From Testudinibacter aquarius (GTDB lineage Bacteria > Pseudomonadota > Gammaproteobacteria > Enterobacterales > Pasteurellaceae), in contig NZ_SMCP01000002.1 of NCBI RefSeq assembly GCF_004342725.1, forward strand, positions 186,001 through 250,000: a DNA stretch of 64,000 nt, read 5' to 3'. The notes under the pieces were generated by a model that did not search any database, was not told the DNA's origin, and saw nothing but the letters and a program-made list of their open reading frames with translations. The number at the start of each line of letters is the position of its first letter. Within the stretch, counting starts at the first letter, position 1. Made by a program: the position numbers and the translations under genes. This document shows, in pieces, positions 9,821 to 19,129 of the stretch.

Positions 9821-9864
9821 TAGGGTCTGTTGATCTTTGTTTATAATTTGAGCTATAGACCCTA
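9821..9864. repeat. 44-bp internal-deletion copy of the palindromic element
   Basis: The first 40 bases are identical to the left arm of the 163-bp element (8745-8784), and the copy closes with GACCCTA, so both termini are present with the middle lost. It lies 13 bases past the nlpD stop. Confidence 0.85.
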
Positions 9865-9876
9865 ACGTGGTGACCA

Positions 9877-11127
9877 TTAACGCGACGGTAAGTAGCGAGC
9901 CGGATCGACTGATTTGCCTTTGTAACGGATTTCAAAATGCAGTTTGACCGAATTAGTACCGGAGCTGCCCATTTTGGCAATTTGCTGTCCGGCGCTGACT
10001 TCTTGCTGGTCTTTGACTGAAATGCTTTCGTTATGCGCATAGGCACTGAGGAAATCATCATTGTGTTTGATGATGATCAGATTGCCGTAGCCGCGCAATG
10101 CATTACCGGCATACACCACCCGCCCTGCGGCGGCGGCATTCACTGCTTGTCCACGTGAACCGGAAATATCGATACCTTTATTGCCGCCGTCTGAAGAGGA
10201 AAAGCCTTGAATCACTTTGCCGCTGCTCGGCCAGCGCCAACTGATGTTAGAATTAACCGCACTTGGTGGGGTCGTATCCACACGAGCAGCTGCTGTGGCT
10301 ACTGTTCCTGCCGTTGCCGTCACTGCTTGTTGTGCCTGTTGCTGCGCCATAGTGGCGGCATTACCGGCTGAGGCTTTCACCGGTCCGATAATCGTACCGT
10401 CAGAGCCATATTGAGTATTATTCGGACCCGGTGTATAAGAAACCGCTGGTTGGGTAACGGCTGGAGTTGTTGCTGGTGCTGATTGTGCCGCTACCGTACC
10501 GCCTGCAGGCGCCGAGCTAGGTGCAACCGCACTTGCTCCGTTGCCGATTTTCAAAACTTGTCCGACTTTCAGATTGTAAGGTTCGCTCATCTGGTTTTTC
10601 GCCGCCAGCTCTGCCACATCCATACCGGAAATATAAGCGATTAAAAACATGGTATCGCCTTTACGCACTGTGTAATTGTCGCCTTTATAAAAACCTTTAT
10701 CAATTTGATTATAGATTGGAGCATTAGTGGCGCTGTCACGCGGGATCGTGAAATCCTGTGAAGCATTATTAGTACGAGTTTGGCTGTTCACCGCCGTGCC
10801 GACAGTTTGAGTAGCCTGCTGCACCTGTCCAATCGGCTGCTGCACCGCACTTTGTACATTTTGCTGCACCTGTTGCGTTTGGGTTTGCGCTTGTCCGATC
10901 GGCTGTTGAATGGCTTGTTGCACCGACATACTTTCCGGCATACTTTGCTGCTGAATTTCAGGCTGCCAACTACCATTGCTCGCACCACTGGCTTCAACCG
11001 GCTGCATAATGCCCGGAGACAGATTGCCGTCCGCACTTTGTACCGGCGCACCGCCACTGCTGCTACAACCGGCTAAAACAGCCAACGCCAGCGCAGTTGC
11101 CGGGAAAAAGAACAGTTTATTTTTCAT
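9877..11127 (-). CDS. nlpD: NlpD/LppB lipoprotein, LysM and degenerate M23 peptidase domain
   Basis: A 416-residue outer-membrane lipoprotein with lipobox LAGC (Cys21), a long Q/V/T/A-rich linker, a LysM domain at about 150-195 (YTVRKGDTMF) and a LytM/M23 domain at about 315-412. The zinc-binding residues are lost: NKGID replaces the usual HxGxD region and KLHFE replaces HLHFE. This matches E. coli NlpD, which has no hydrolase activity and instead activates the amidase AmiC at the septum. It closes the surE-pcm-yqaA-nlpD run. In enterobacteria rpoS would follow; here eda does. An upstream in-frame start would place residues ahead of the signal peptide and is rejected. Confidence 0.95.
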   Translation of the reverse strand: MKNKLFFFPATALALAVLAGCSSSGGAPVQSADGNLSPGIMQPVEASGASNGSWQPEIQQQSMPESMSVQQAIQQPIGQAQTQTQQVQQNVQSAVQQPIGQVQQATQTVGTAVNSQTRTNNASQDFTIPRDSATNAPIYNQIDKGFYKGDNYTVRKGDTMFLIAYISGMDVAELAAKNQMSEPYNLKVGQVLKIGNGASAVAPSSAPAGGTVAAQSAPATTPAVTQPAVSYTPGPNNTQYGSDGTIIGPVKASAGNAATMAQQQAQQAVTATAGTVATAAARVDTTPPSAVNSNISWRWPSSGKVIQGFSSSDGGNKGIDISGSRGQAVNAAAAGRVVYAGNALRGYGNLIIIKHNDDFLSAYAHNESISVKDQQEVSAGQQIAKMGSSGTNSVKLHFEIRYKGKSVDPARYLPSR

Positions 11128-11141
11128 GTTTAAATCCTTGA

Positions 11142-11717
11142 CTAACGTAAAATAAGATAAGCGATAACCGCTAAGACTACCACGCCCCAACCGATCACTT
11201 CAATAGAACGGCGCAACTTGGCTTCAATTTTTGGCCCGCCCCAGGCGGACAATTTTGCGACCAGAATAAACCGTGCCGCACGGGAAACAAAAGCGGTCAC
11301 GGCAAACGGCAGCAGTGCCATATGCAACAACCCGCCGGCAATGGTGAATACTTTATAGGGAATCGGCGAGAAACCGGCGACGAATAATACCAAGATACCC
11401 CACTGGTCAAACCAAGCTATCACTTGTTCCATTTTCGCCTGATAACCAAATTGGATAATATAATGTTGAACAAAATCATAAGCGTAATAGCCGATCGCAT
11501 AGCCGAGCAATCCGCCCAACATTGAGGCAAGTGCGGTGTAAAGTGCATATTTCATTGCCTGTTTAGGTTTGTTCATCGCCATTGGGATCAACATCACATC
11601 CGGCGGAATCGGAAAAAAGACCGCTTCAATGAAGCTGACAAAACACAACCAATAAACCGCTAAACGGTGACGTGACCACTGCATGGTCTTGTCATACATT
11701 TTACCAAAAATTTTCAC
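11142..11717 (-). CDS. YqaA/DedA-like inner membrane protein
   Basis: 191 residues with about four to five hydrophobic segments and DedA/VTT-type stretches (EAVFFPIPPDVML near residue 31 and AGFSPIPYKVFTIAGG near 115). The DedA superfamily includes lipid-carrier flippases; function of this branch is not established. It overlaps the end of pcm by 4 bases (ATGA type), so translation is probably coupled. It sits between pcm and nlpD, an arrangement typical of Pasteurellaceae. Confidence 0.85.
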   Translation of the reverse strand: MKIFGKMYDKTMQWSRHRLAVYWLCFVSFIEAVFFPIPPDVMLIPMAMNKPKQAMKYALYTALASMLGGLLGYAIGYYAYDFVQHYIIQFGYQAKMEQVIAWFDQWGILVLFVAGFSPIPYKVFTIAGGLLHMALLPFAVTAFVSRAARFILVAKLSAWGGPKIEAKLRRSIEVIGWGVVVLAVIAYLILR

Positions 11718-12340
11718 TGTAGCTCTCCTGCCACCAACGGTACAAATTTAACATCTTCTATATTTTCCACTCGATACCGATCTCCGATGCGAGTAATCAA
11801 TTGCAATATTTGATTGCCAACCCCGATTGGGATCACCATTCTGCCGCCGTCACGCAGCTGTTGTAGCAACTCAATCGGCATATTTTCTGCGGCAGCGGTC
11901 ACCATAATCGCATCAAACGGTGCTTTGGCTTTCCAGCCCTCCCAGCCATCAGCATGGCGCAGTTGCACATTATGCAACTCCAATTTTTTCAGGCGGTGAA
12001 TCGCTTGCCATTGTAATTTTTTAATTCGCTCCACGCTATAAACTTTATGGCATAATTTTGCTAAAAGTGCGGTCTGATAGCCACTGCCGGTGCCGATTTC
12101 CAACACATGATGCTCGGCTTGCAATCCCAACAGTTCGGTCATTCTGGCGACAATGTAGGGTTGTGATAACGTTTGTCCTTCGCCAATCGGAATCGCCATA
12201 TTTTCATAACAACGGCGAGTGAACGCCTCCTCCACAAAAAACGCACGTGGGATCTCATAGATCGCCTGTAAAATAGCCTGATCTTTGATTCCCTGCGCCT
12301 GAAGGCGCTGCACCAAGCGGCGTTGTTCGATTTTAGACAT
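11714..12340 (-). CDS. pcm: Protein-L-isoaspartate O-methyltransferase
   Basis: 208 residues, the same size as E. coli Pcm. It methylates isoaspartyl residues in damaged proteins using SAM, starting their conversion back to aspartate. The SAM motif EIGTGSGYQTALLA is at about residues 81-94, and GEGQTLSQPYIVA is the conserved substrate loop. It follows surE by one base and overlaps yqaA by four, so the three are co-transcribed. Confidence 0.97.
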   Translation of the reverse strand: MSKIEQRRLVQRLQAQGIKDQAILQAIYEIPRAFFVEEAFTRRCYENMAIPIGEGQTLSQPYIVARMTELLGLQAEHHVLEIGTGSGYQTALLAKLCHKVYSVERIKKLQWQAIHRLKKLELHNVQLRHADGWEGWKAKAPFDAIMVTAAAENMPIELLQQLRDGGRMVIPIGVGNQILQLITRIGDRYRVENIEDVKFVPLVAGELQ

Positions 12341-12341
12341 C

Positions 12342-13082
12342 TTATGCCGTTTCCAGCCAATGTTGTAGCCGTTGCAATGACTGATGCGCCGTCATATCAG
12401 TTTGAATCGGTGTCAAAGAGACATAGCCGTGCTCCACGGCATGAAAGTCTGTCCCCTCACCACTGTATTCCGGCAGACCGCTGGCACCCACCCAATAAAT
12501 GCTTTCGCCACGTGGATCAATCTGTTTCACCATTTCACTGGCTGATTCACGATAGCCCAATTTAGTTACTTTCGAACCTTTTAAGTCAGCATACGGCAGA
12601 TCCGGCACGTTGATGTTGATGATTTCGCGCGAACTCAACACATTGTCGTGCAATTTCGGAATCAAATCACACACCACCTGCGCTGCGGTTTCAAAATAAA
12701 TTCGTCCGTCTAATGACACCGCAATCGACGGCAAACCCAAGTGTCGTCCTTCCAATGCCGCTGCGACTGTGCCGGAATAGATCACATCATCGCCTAAATT
12801 CGCACCGGCATTGATACCGGAAACCACCAGATCAACCCGTCCGGCAAGGAAACCGTTCAGCGCCAAATGCACACAATCCGCCGGCGTGCCGTTGATGCAG
12901 TAGTCACCGTTTGGTAATTTTAGCGGCCGTAGTGGCTCAACCAAGGTTAACGAGCTCGAGGCTGCACTGCGGTTACGATCCGGTGCGACAATGGTCACAG
13001 TGGCAAATTTGCGTAATGCCGCCGCCATGGTTTGAATTCCCTCGGCATGGATCCCGTCATCGTTACTTAACAAAATATGCAT
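12342..13082 (-). CDS. surE: 5'/3'-nucleotidase SurE
   Basis: 246 residues of the SurE family, metal-dependent phosphatases that act on nucleoside 5'- and 3'-monophosphates and short polyphosphate. The metal site [10 protein letters not shown] is at residues 7-16, with [19 protein letters not shown] further on. It lies 14 bases after truD and one base before pcm in the same operon. Confidence 0.97.
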   Translation of the reverse strand: MHILLSNDDGIHAEGIQTMAAALRKFATVTIVAPDRNRSAASSSLTLVEPLRPLKLPNGDYCINGTPADCVHLALNGFLAGRVDLVVSGINAGANLGDDVIYSGTVAAALEGRHLGLPSIAVSLDGRIYFETAAQVVCDLIPKLHDNVLSSREIININVPDLPYADLKGSKVTKLGYRESASEMVKQIDPRGESIYWVGASGLPEYSGEGTDFHAVEHGYVSLTPIQTDMTAHQSLQRLQHWLETA

Positions 13083-13096
13083 AATTATCCTTGTTG

Positions 13097-14128
13097 TTAT
13101 TCATGTTCAAGCTGCGCTACTTCACGCACCAGCGCCGTAGCATAACTGCCACTGTCCAGATAAAACGATAAACGCAAGCCGTCTGCCGCAAACTGCCAAG
13201 TGAAATCTTGCGCCTGCGCCAACAATGCGCGGCGCGCATTTTGCAACCGCTCTTGCTGCATTAAAGCCAGCAATTCAGGGTGTTGCTCTACCACCGCTCG
13301 CTCACGTTCGGCGGCTTCGGCTTGGCTGTCCAGTTGCTTTGAACCGACTAGCGCTGCGGTCAAAGCAAGATCCTGTTGCTGCAAGCGCAACTGTAACAAC
13401 GGCAATTCCGCTGCCGTTGCCACAAACCAACTGTGTGAGCCTTGCAATTGCAGCACATCACCGTCTAACACCGTCGTCGTCAACTGATCTTCAATCCGCT
13501 GTGAAACGATTAAATTAAACAATTCACTGCGAGCGGCGGAGAGGTAAAAGCTACGCTTTTTACGGTCTTTAACCTGAATTTCACCTTGCGCCCAACGCAG
13601 CGCCTGAGTCAAATTATGCCCGTCACGTCCGAAGCGTTGCTCCATAAAATAGTTGGGAAAACCGCACTTTTCAATTTGTTGTAAACGCTGAATCAAATCG
13701 GCACTTTGCTGCAAATCTCGCAATAAAATCTCAAAACGGTTGCCTTGCAAGCTGCCGATGCGGATTTTGCGATTATGGCGGCTGACGTGCAAAATTTCAA
13801 CGCCCTCCTCAACGCCCTCCAATGCAAACTGGCTGAAATCCGGTGTCGCCTTGCCCGGCAGATGCAGGCAGAACCACTGCTCAGTGACTGCATGGCGATC
13901 TTTCAAGCCGGCATAACTCATGTTTTTGGCGGAGATGCCGACAAATGCCGCCAACTTCTCACCAACAAACAAAGTATTGGCATTGGTTTTGCGCACCTTT
14001 AAGGCAACAAATTCGCCTTCGCCACTGATTGCGTAGCCCAGCTCCTCTTTCACGATAAAATCGCTGAATTCGGCTTTCAAGCGGGCGGTTTGTTGTGGTT
14101 TACCGTATAAATATTGCAGTTCTGACAT
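13097..14128 (-). CDS. truD: tRNA pseudouridine(13) synthase TruD
   Basis: 343 residues, close to E. coli TruD (349). It makes pseudouridine 13 in tRNA-Glu. The catalytic aspartate is in the family motif [13 protein letters not shown] (about residues 75-87), and [12 protein letters not shown] is also conserved. Its start overlaps the ispF stop by one base, giving the conserved order ispD-ispF-truD-surE. Confidence 0.97.
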   Translation of the reverse strand: MSELQYLYGKPQQTARLKAEFSDFIVKEELGYAISGEGEFVALKVRKTNANTLFVGEKLAAFVGISAKNMSYAGLKDRHAVTEQWFCLHLPGKATPDFSQFALEGVEEGVEILHVSRHNRKIRIGSLQGNRFEILLRDLQQSADLIQRLQQIEKCGFPNYFMEQRFGRDGHNLTQALRWAQGEIQVKDRKKRSFYLSAARSELFNLIVSQRIEDQLTTTVLDGDVLQLQGSHSWFVATAAELPLLQLRLQQQDLALTAALVGSKQLDSQAEAAERERAVVEQHPELLALMQQERLQNARRALLAQAQDFTWQFAADGLRLSFYLDSGSYATALVREVAQLEHE

Positions 14129-14607
14129 CAGCTATCCTTAAGCAGCAGTGCTACCGCTTCACAGGCAATGCCTTCGCCGCGCCCGGTGAATCCCAGCTTT
14201 TCGCTGGTGGTTGCCTTCACATTCACTTGTTGCACATAACAGCCCAAATCTTCGGCAATGCAAGCCCGCATGGCGTCAATATGCGGTCGCATTTTCGGCG
14301 CTTGCGCAATAATCGTGACGTCCACATTGCCCACTCGGTAGCCTTGCAACCGCACTTGGCGATAGGCTTCACGCAATAAGCCACGGCTGTCAGCACCTTG
14401 ATAGGCCATATCGGTGTCGGGGAATAATTTGCCGATGTCACCCAACGCCACCGCGCCTAGCAAAGCATCGGTCAAGGCGTGCAGTGCCACATCGCCGTCC
14501 GAATGCGCCAACAGCCCCTTTTCATAGGGAATTGCCACGCCGCCGATAATTATCGGCCCTGCACCGCCGAAAGCGTGTACATCAAAACCATGTCCTATGC
14601 GTATCAT
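14128..14607 (-). CDS. ispF: 2-C-methyl-D-erythritol 2,4-cyclodiphosphate synthase
   Basis: 159 residues, full length. It is the fifth step of the MEP isoprenoid route. The zinc ligands are in GFDVHAFG at the N-terminus and in the [18 protein letters not shown] motif near residue 35; FTGRGEGI near the end is also conserved. It overlaps ispD by four bases, so the two consecutive-pathway enzymes are translated from one message. Confidence 0.98.
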   Translation of the reverse strand: MIRIGHGFDVHAFGGAGPIIIGGVAIPYEKGLLAHSDGDVALHALTDALLGAVALGDIGKLFPDTDMAYQGADSRGLLREAYRQVRLQGYRVGNVDVTIIAQAPKMRPHIDAMRACIAEDLGCYVQQVNVKATTSEKLGFTGRGEGIACEAVALLLKDS

Positions 14608-15302
14608 TTGCCGTTTCTCCGTTGTAAATAAAATTCCGCCAAGGCCAGATCCTCCGGTCGGGTGATTTTCAAATTATCTGAGCGTCCCGACACCAAGTGC
14701 GGTTTATAGCCCGACAGCTCCATCGCCGAGGCTTCATCCGTCAGGATCAAATTCTGTTCAAACGCATGGGCATAGGCTTTTGTCAGTAATTCGGTAGGGA
14801 AGAATTGCGGGGTCAAGGCGTGCCACAATTGCGAGCGATCTTCAGTGGCTTGAATCTGTTGTGCGCTATCGGCACGCTTGATCGTATCGGTTGCCGGATA
14901 CGCTAAAATAGCCCCGTTGGGATCGTCGATTTGCAGCAATTTATCCAAATCTTGATGGGTCAAACAAGGGCGTGCCGCATCATGCACCAGCACCCAACTC
15001 TCGCCATTCCCAATTTCTACCGCACTTTGCAACGCAGCAAACACCGAAGCCGCACGGGTTTCACCACCGTGTACCATCTGAATTTGCGGATGTTGCGCTA
15101 AGCCCAATTGTCCGATGTAGGGGTCGTCTTGCGCCACCGACAAAATCACTTTTTCAATCGGCGCATAGCTCAACAGCACGTCCAAGGTGTGTTGCAAAAT
15201 GGGTTTGCCGTTCAGCAATAAATACTGCTTGGGTTTATCCTGCTGCATCCGACTGCCGACACCCGCCGCCGGCACGATGGCAATAATATTACGCGCCACC
15301 AT
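14604..15302 (-). CDS. ispD: 2-C-methyl-D-erythritol 4-phosphate cytidylyltransferase
   Basis: 232 residues, full length. It couples MEP to CTP, the third step of the MEP pathway. Conserved parts are PAAGVGSRM (residues 11-19), the lysine in DKPKQYL, and [11 protein letters not shown] near residue 105. It overlaps ftsB by one base upstream and ispF by four downstream. The ftsB-ispD-ispF order is as in E. coli. Confidence 0.98.
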   Translation of the reverse strand: MVARNIIAIVPAAGVGSRMQQDKPKQYLLLNGKPILQHTLDVLLSYAPIEKVILSVAQDDPYIGQLGLAQHPQIQMVHGGETRAASVFAALQSAVEIGNGESWVLVHDAARPCLTHQDLDKLLQIDDPNGAILAYPATDTIKRADSAQQIQATEDRSQLWHALTPQFFPTELLTKAYAHAFEQNLILTDEASAMELSGYKPHLVSGRSDNLKITRPEDLALAEFYLQRRNGK

Positions 15303-15586
15303 TATTGATATTCGTCCGCTTTCATTAAACGGTAGAAAACCTCGTTGGATTTGACCATGTCGTGTTCCAGGCGGGCACGTTCTTCTACTGCCGCTACGCC
15401 CTCTTTCAAATCTTTGATTTCTGCCATAATCAATTGATTACGCTGCGCCAACAGGGTATTTTCCGCCGATCGTTGCTCAATTTCCTGCTGCACCGCCTGA
15501 TAATCACGGTAGCCGTTTTTGCCGAACCAAAAGCTGTATTGAAACAGCAGCAGCAGACCACCAAGGATAATGATCAATACCCGCAT
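15302..15586 (-). CDS. ftsB: Cell division protein FtsB
   Basis: 94 residues with a short cytoplasmic tip, one membrane helix (about residues 4-20) and a periplasmic coiled coil (about 28-70, with an asparagine and glutamate-rich heptad pattern), the architecture of FtsB. It forms the FtsQLB complex that licenses septal peptidoglycan synthesis. It is the first gene of the leftward run through nlpD; its promoter must lie in the region to the right. Confidence 0.93.
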   Translation of the reverse strand: MRVLIIILGGLLLLFQYSFWFGKNGYRDYQAVQQEIEQRSAENTLLAQRNQLIMAEIKDLKEGVAAVEERARLEHDMVKSNEVFYRLMKADEYQ

Positions 15587-15938
15587 ACTTGCCTTTCCTG
15601 TTTGAGTTAAAAATGGGGATAGTTTACCTTGAAATTCGCCAAAAGTGGAACGCTAAACAGCATTTCGCTAAAGAGGATTGCTCCAATACTCTTGCCACTC
15701 ACTATGTTTACATTTGATAGCGCAACAACCAATAGGCTAAATGCTATGTATCCCACAGATTTAATTCAGAAAAAAAATAGATAAAACAATAAGTAATATA
15801 CAAAACCTTAATCATGGAAGAGGAAATATGTGAGCAAGATCATTGAAGTGATAATTAATATCAATAATAATCAGCTTGCTACTTAAGAGCACTATAGTCA
15901 AGTTTATCATCGGAAGATAACTTTAATGATGAAGAAAG
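15587..15938. other. AT-rich non-coding stretch upstream of ftsB
   Basis: 352 bases without a convincing gene. The left part must contain the ftsB promoter. The rest is markedly AT-rich with no uptake motif, no hairpin of note and only very short ORFs. Together with the next ORF it looks like decayed or acquired DNA. Confidence 0.5.
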
Positions 15939-16223
15939 GTGAACACAGAGTTGAGGAATATAAATTCAACTCTGAAAAATATGCAAAAGATTATTTTTCT
16001 AATTATAGGGTGCATGGCGGTTATAATGAAAATATTAATAAGCAGAATAAATATAAAAGAGTTTATATTAGTAGTAGTCCTTTTCTCTTTGTTTAGAAAT
16101 TTTATTTATCCATATATACCTATTGAAATAAATCTTTTTATCACCGAATTAGCATACATAATGATAATTACAAAAGCGTATAGATTCATTAACAATAAGC
16201 CAATTAATAAAGATTTGTGCTAA
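15939..16223 (+). CDS. Small hydrophobic hypothetical protein
   Basis: I do not recognise this 94-residue ORF. It starts with GTG (an in-frame ATG follows 14 codons later), and from about residue 17 it is almost wholly hydrophobic, with two to three possible membrane segments and a basic tail (AYRFINNKPINKDLC). The DNA is far more AT-rich than its neighbours. Part of it overlaps a 56-codon ORF in another frame (15926-16096), so the coding frame is not certain. It ends right at a facing uptake-motif terminator, which mildly supports a real transcript. Confidence 0.4.
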   Translation: MNTELRNINSTLKNMQKIIFLIIGCMAVIMKILISRINIKEFILVVVLFSLFRNFIYPYIPIEINLFITELAYIMIITKAYRFINNKPINKDLC

Positions 16224-16262
16224 AACCGCACTTTTATCGACAAAACGCTAAAAGTGCGGTTT
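16223..16262. terminator. Facing uptake-motif terminator
   Basis: AAACCGCACTTTTA pairs perfectly with TAAAAGTGCGGTTT around a 12-base loop. It lies between a rightward ORF and the leftward amidase gene and can serve both. Confidence 0.82.
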
Positions 16263-16273
16263 GCAGTCGAGCC

Positions 16274-17095
16274 TTAAGAACGGATAAATAACTGACGGTG
16301 ATCCAGCGCCGGCAGTTGCGAGCGCACTTCAGCCAAGCGCCGAAAATCAAGCGCCGCCAGCGCAAAACCTTCGCCTTCGCCGACACCGCTGATAATTTCC
16401 CCCCAAGGGTCGATGATCATACTTTGTCCAAATGTAGTACGCCCATTTTGATGGCGTCCGCCTTGTGCCGAGGCAATCACATAACACTGATTTTCGATGG
16501 CTCTGGCACGCAACAGCACTTCCCAGTGCGCCTTGCCGGTGGTGTATGTGAACGCTGCCGGCAACACCAGCACGTCATACGGGGTTTGGGCGCGAAACAA
16601 TTCAGGAAACCGCAGGTCATAACAAATCCCTTGCCCAACCTGAATATCGCCAATCTTCAGTTGTGGCACTTGATAACCGGCTTGAATGCTGTCGGCTTCG
16701 CAATATTTTTCACCGATGCCGGTGTAGCTGAACAGATGGATTTTGTCGTAACGGGAAAGCAGTTCGCCCTGTTCACCATACACCAACATACTATTTAACA
16801 CTTTATTGTCTTCACTGCTGCGCAGCGCAATCGAACCGGAAAATAGCACGATGTTCAGCGCCTTTGCCAGCTCGGATAGTAATGTTTGTAATCTGCCCTC
16901 GCCAAAAGCTTCGGCAATCGCCAGCTTATCCTGCTCATGCGCCCCCATTAACGCCCAATATTCCGGCAAAACCACCCATTTTGCCCCCGCTTTGGCGGCT
17001 TTGCGTACCAGTGCCTGCATCGTATCAATATTATTGTTGATATCTGTGGTTGAAACCATTTGAATGGTAGCGACTTTAAAATTGGCTGCCGTCAT
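16274..17095 (-). CDS. Carbon-nitrogen hydrolase, Nit1-like (deaminated glutathione amidase)
   Basis: A 273-residue nitrilase-superfamily amidase. The catalytic triad is visible as Glu in VLPEYWAL (about residue 45), Lys in YDKIHLFSY (about 116) and Cys in GICYDLRFPEL (about 158). The sequence around these sites resembles the Nit1/YbeM branch, which repairs deaminated glutathione formed by transaminase side reactions. That substrate is inferred from family resemblance; omega-amidase is the main alternative. It appears monocistronic. Confidence 0.85.
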   Translation of the reverse strand: MTAANFKVATIQMVSTTDINNNIDTMQALVRKAAKAGAKWVVLPEYWALMGAHEQDKLAIAEAFGEGRLQTLLSELAKALNIVLFSGSIALRSSEDNKVLNSMLVYGEQGELLSRYDKIHLFSYTGIGEKYCEADSIQAGYQVPQLKIGDIQVGQGICYDLRFPELFRAQTPYDVLVLPAAFTYTTGKAHWEVLLRARAIENQCYVIASAQGGRHQNGRTTFGQSMIIDPWGEIISGVGEGEGFALAALDFRRLAEVRSQLPALDHRQLFIRS

Positions 17096-17394
17096 ATGCC
17101 CTATCCTTCTGTATTACATCTATCGATTTCAGTATCGCCTGATTCTATTCCGAACACAAGCTTTGTGCACTATTTTTAAACGAATTCATGTAGTTATTCA
17201 TCAAATCAACACTCCTTATGATGTTCAAATTATAGCAAGAAAAAAGTAACATAGCGGTATTATATGTAACAAAAAGCCAAATACTTTTTTTAGAATTAAA
17301 TATAAACATCATATGAAGCAAAATAGTGTTTGTAGTCTGCTTCTGAATAGCGTAATATTCGCTCGTTTTTACATCAACAAAAGGATATTTTAGT
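17096..17394. other. Divergent intergenic region, amidase / aqpZ
   Basis: About 300 AT-rich bases that must hold the promoters of both divergent genes. I see no operator, repeat, uptake motif or structured leader in it. Confidence 0.6.
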
Positions 17395-18087
17395 ATGAAC
17401 AAATATTTTGCTGAATTCTTTGGCACATTCTGGTTGGTCTTCGGCGGTTGCGGAAGTGCGGTTTTGGCAGCGGCTTATCCTGAATTGGGTATCGGTTTTG
17501 CCGGTGTCGCATTAGCATTCGGTTTAACCGTATTGACCATGGCCTATGCGGTCGGACACATTTCCGGTGGCCACTTCAACCCGGCAGTTTCCGTCGGACT
17601 AATGATCGGTGGCCGTTTCAGTGCAAAAGAATTACTGCCATACATTATTTCTCAAGTGGTGGGCGCCACAGCAGCGGCGGCTGTGTTGTACTTCGTTGCC
17701 ACCGGTAAAGCGGAATTTGACGCAGTAGCCAGCGGTTTTGCCAGCAACGGTTACGCTGAGCACTCGCCAAACCAATACAGCTTAGGCGCAGCATTGGTGA
17801 TCGAAGTAGTACTAACCGCCTTCTTCCTGATCATCATCATGGGCGCCACCGATGAGCGCGCACCGAAAGGATTTGCCCCGATTGCGATCGGCTTGGGCTT
17901 AACCCTGATTCACTTGATCAGCATTCCGGTAACCAATACCTCGGTTAACCCGGCACGTAGTACCGGTGTTGCCTTGTTCCAAGGCGGTTGGGCAATTGAA
18001 CAACTATGGTTGTTCTGGCTAGCACCGATTGTCGGCGCAGCACTCGGCGGTATCATTTACCGTTCATTGTTATCCGGCAACAAATAA
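17395..18087 (+). CDS. aqpZ: Aquaporin Z
   Basis: 230 residues with six membrane helices and the two NPA half-helices, in [11 protein letters not shown] (about residue 63) and [11 protein letters not shown] (about 185). The selectivity arginine follows the second NPA, and the neighbouring Thr and His residues fit the water-selective AqpZ type rather than glycerol facilitators. It moves water across the inner membrane. Monocistronic with its own terminator. Confidence 0.96.
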   Translation: MNKYFAEFFGTFWLVFGGCGSAVLAAAYPELGIGFAGVALAFGLTVLTMAYAVGHISGGHFNPAVSVGLMIGGRFSAKELLPYIISQVVGATAAAAVLYFVATGKAEFDAVASGFASNGYAEHSPNQYSLGAALVIEVVLTAFFLIIIMGATDERAPKGFAPIAIGLGLTLIHLISIPVTNTSVNPARSTGVALFQGGWAIEQLWLFWLAPIVGAALGGIIYRSLLSGNK

Positions 18088-18106
18088 GCATTCATTTTGC
18101 TCATAT

Positions 18107-18140
18107 AAACCGCTTTCTGACAACGGAAAGCGGTTTTTTT
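18107..18140 (+). terminator. Intrinsic terminator of aqpZ
   Basis: AAACCGCTTTC pairs with GGAAAGCGGTTT across a short loop and is followed by a T run. Confidence 0.93.
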
Positions 18141-18186
18141 GTATGTTATACTCTGCTTTTCGAGCAACAAACCCTATTATTCAATC

Positions 18187-18666
18187 ATGGCAAAATCAAA
18201 CTACATTACTCGCAACGGTTGGAATGTGCTGGATCAAGAATTGAAATTTCTCTGGCGTGAAGAGCGGCCGAAAGTGACGCAAGCGGTCTCCGAAGCGGCG
18301 GCATTAGGCGACCGCAGTGAAAATGCGGAATATATCTACGGCAAACGCCGCTTGCGTGAAATCGATCGCCGGGTGCGCTTTTTAAGCAAACGCTTGGATG
18401 TGCTGCAAATCGTGGATTATCACCCGAAACAAGAGGGCAAAGTGTTTTTTGGGGCGTGGGTGGAATTGGAAGATGTCGATGGCGACAACAAGCAGTATCG
18501 GATTGTCGGCTGTGATGAATTTGATCCGCACAAAAACTGGATTTCGATTGATTCACCGGTCGCACGCGCTTTAATCGGCAAAGCGGTTGATGATGAAATC
18601 AAGGTCAATACTCCGTCCGGCGAAGTGGTGTGGTATATCAATAAAATTTGGTATCAGGCGGATTAA
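18187..18666 (+). CDS. greB: Transcript cleavage factor GreB
   Basis: 159 residues, GreB size. The N-terminal coiled coil (about residues 5-75) has the acidic tip DRSENAEY whose acidic residues place the metal for RNA cleavage in backtracked RNA polymerase; the C-terminal FKBP-like domain follows. The N-terminus AKSNYITRNGW is GreB rather than GreA type. The start agrees with the family; an in-frame start 16 codons earlier would lie just after the aqpZ terminator and adds a non-family extension. Its stop overlaps the stop of convergent rseC by 4 bases. Confidence 0.96.
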   Translation: MAKSNYITRNGWNVLDQELKFLWREERPKVTQAVSEAAALGDRSENAEYIYGKRRLREIDRRVRFLSKRLDVLQIVDYHPKQEGKVFFGAWVELEDVDGDNKQYRIVGCDEFDPHKNWISIDSPVARALIGKAVDDEIKVNTPSGEVVWYINKIWYQAD

Positions 18667-19127
18667 GGCAGCTCATGACGAAAAGTGCGGTTTAATCTGC
18701 GTAGAAAAATCGGTTGATACAACGCATGGCGGCTTAAACGGTCGCCGATTTTTTTGATGCCGACAAAGGCAAGTGCGGTCATCGCCAACACAAACAGCGC
18801 AAGAATCAGCTCGTTATCTAAATACAGCGAGCCGATCACGGTCGAAAGCAAAAGTGCGGTCAGCGGCACGATATACAGCAGCATCGCCGAGAGAATCATT
18901 GATTTTTCTTGCAAACCAATTTCGATCAAATCGCCCTGCCGCAGCGGTTCGGCAACGGCAATTTCAAACAACAAACTGCCATCATTTTTGCTGCCGTTCA
19001 GCTCAGAGAGTGCCGCCGCACCACAACCGGCACGGGCTGCACAACCGCCACACCCTTGTTTGGTCTCACACCGCACTTTGGCGATGCCGTTGTGGTAATC
19101 CGCTACCACTGCGGTTTCAATCAACAT
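18663..19127 (-). CDS. rseC: SoxR-reducing system / sigma-E factor RseC
   Basis: 154 residues. The N-terminal part has four clustered cysteines (CETKQGCGGCAARAGCG, about residues 20-36) typical of RseC and able to bind a metal or FeS centre; two membrane helices follow at about 80-125. In E. coli RseC sits in the inner membrane and takes part in keeping SoxR reduced. Last gene of the rpoE-rse operon, two bases after rseB. Confidence 0.94.
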   Translation of the reverse strand: MLIETAVVADYHNGIAKVRCETKQGCGGCAARAGCGAAALSELNGSKNDGSLLFEIAVAEPLRQGDLIEIGLQEKSMILSAMLLYIVPLTALLLSTVIGSLYLDNELILALFVLAMTALAFVGIKKIGDRLSRHALYQPIFLRRLNRTFRHELP

Positions 19128-19129
19128 CG

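Noticed and set aside
15926-16096. 56-codon ORF starting ATGATGAAG, in a different frame from the membrane ORF
   Set aside because: Its composition is plausible but it is short, unrecognised and has no better signals than the longer frame. Kept only as an alternative reading.
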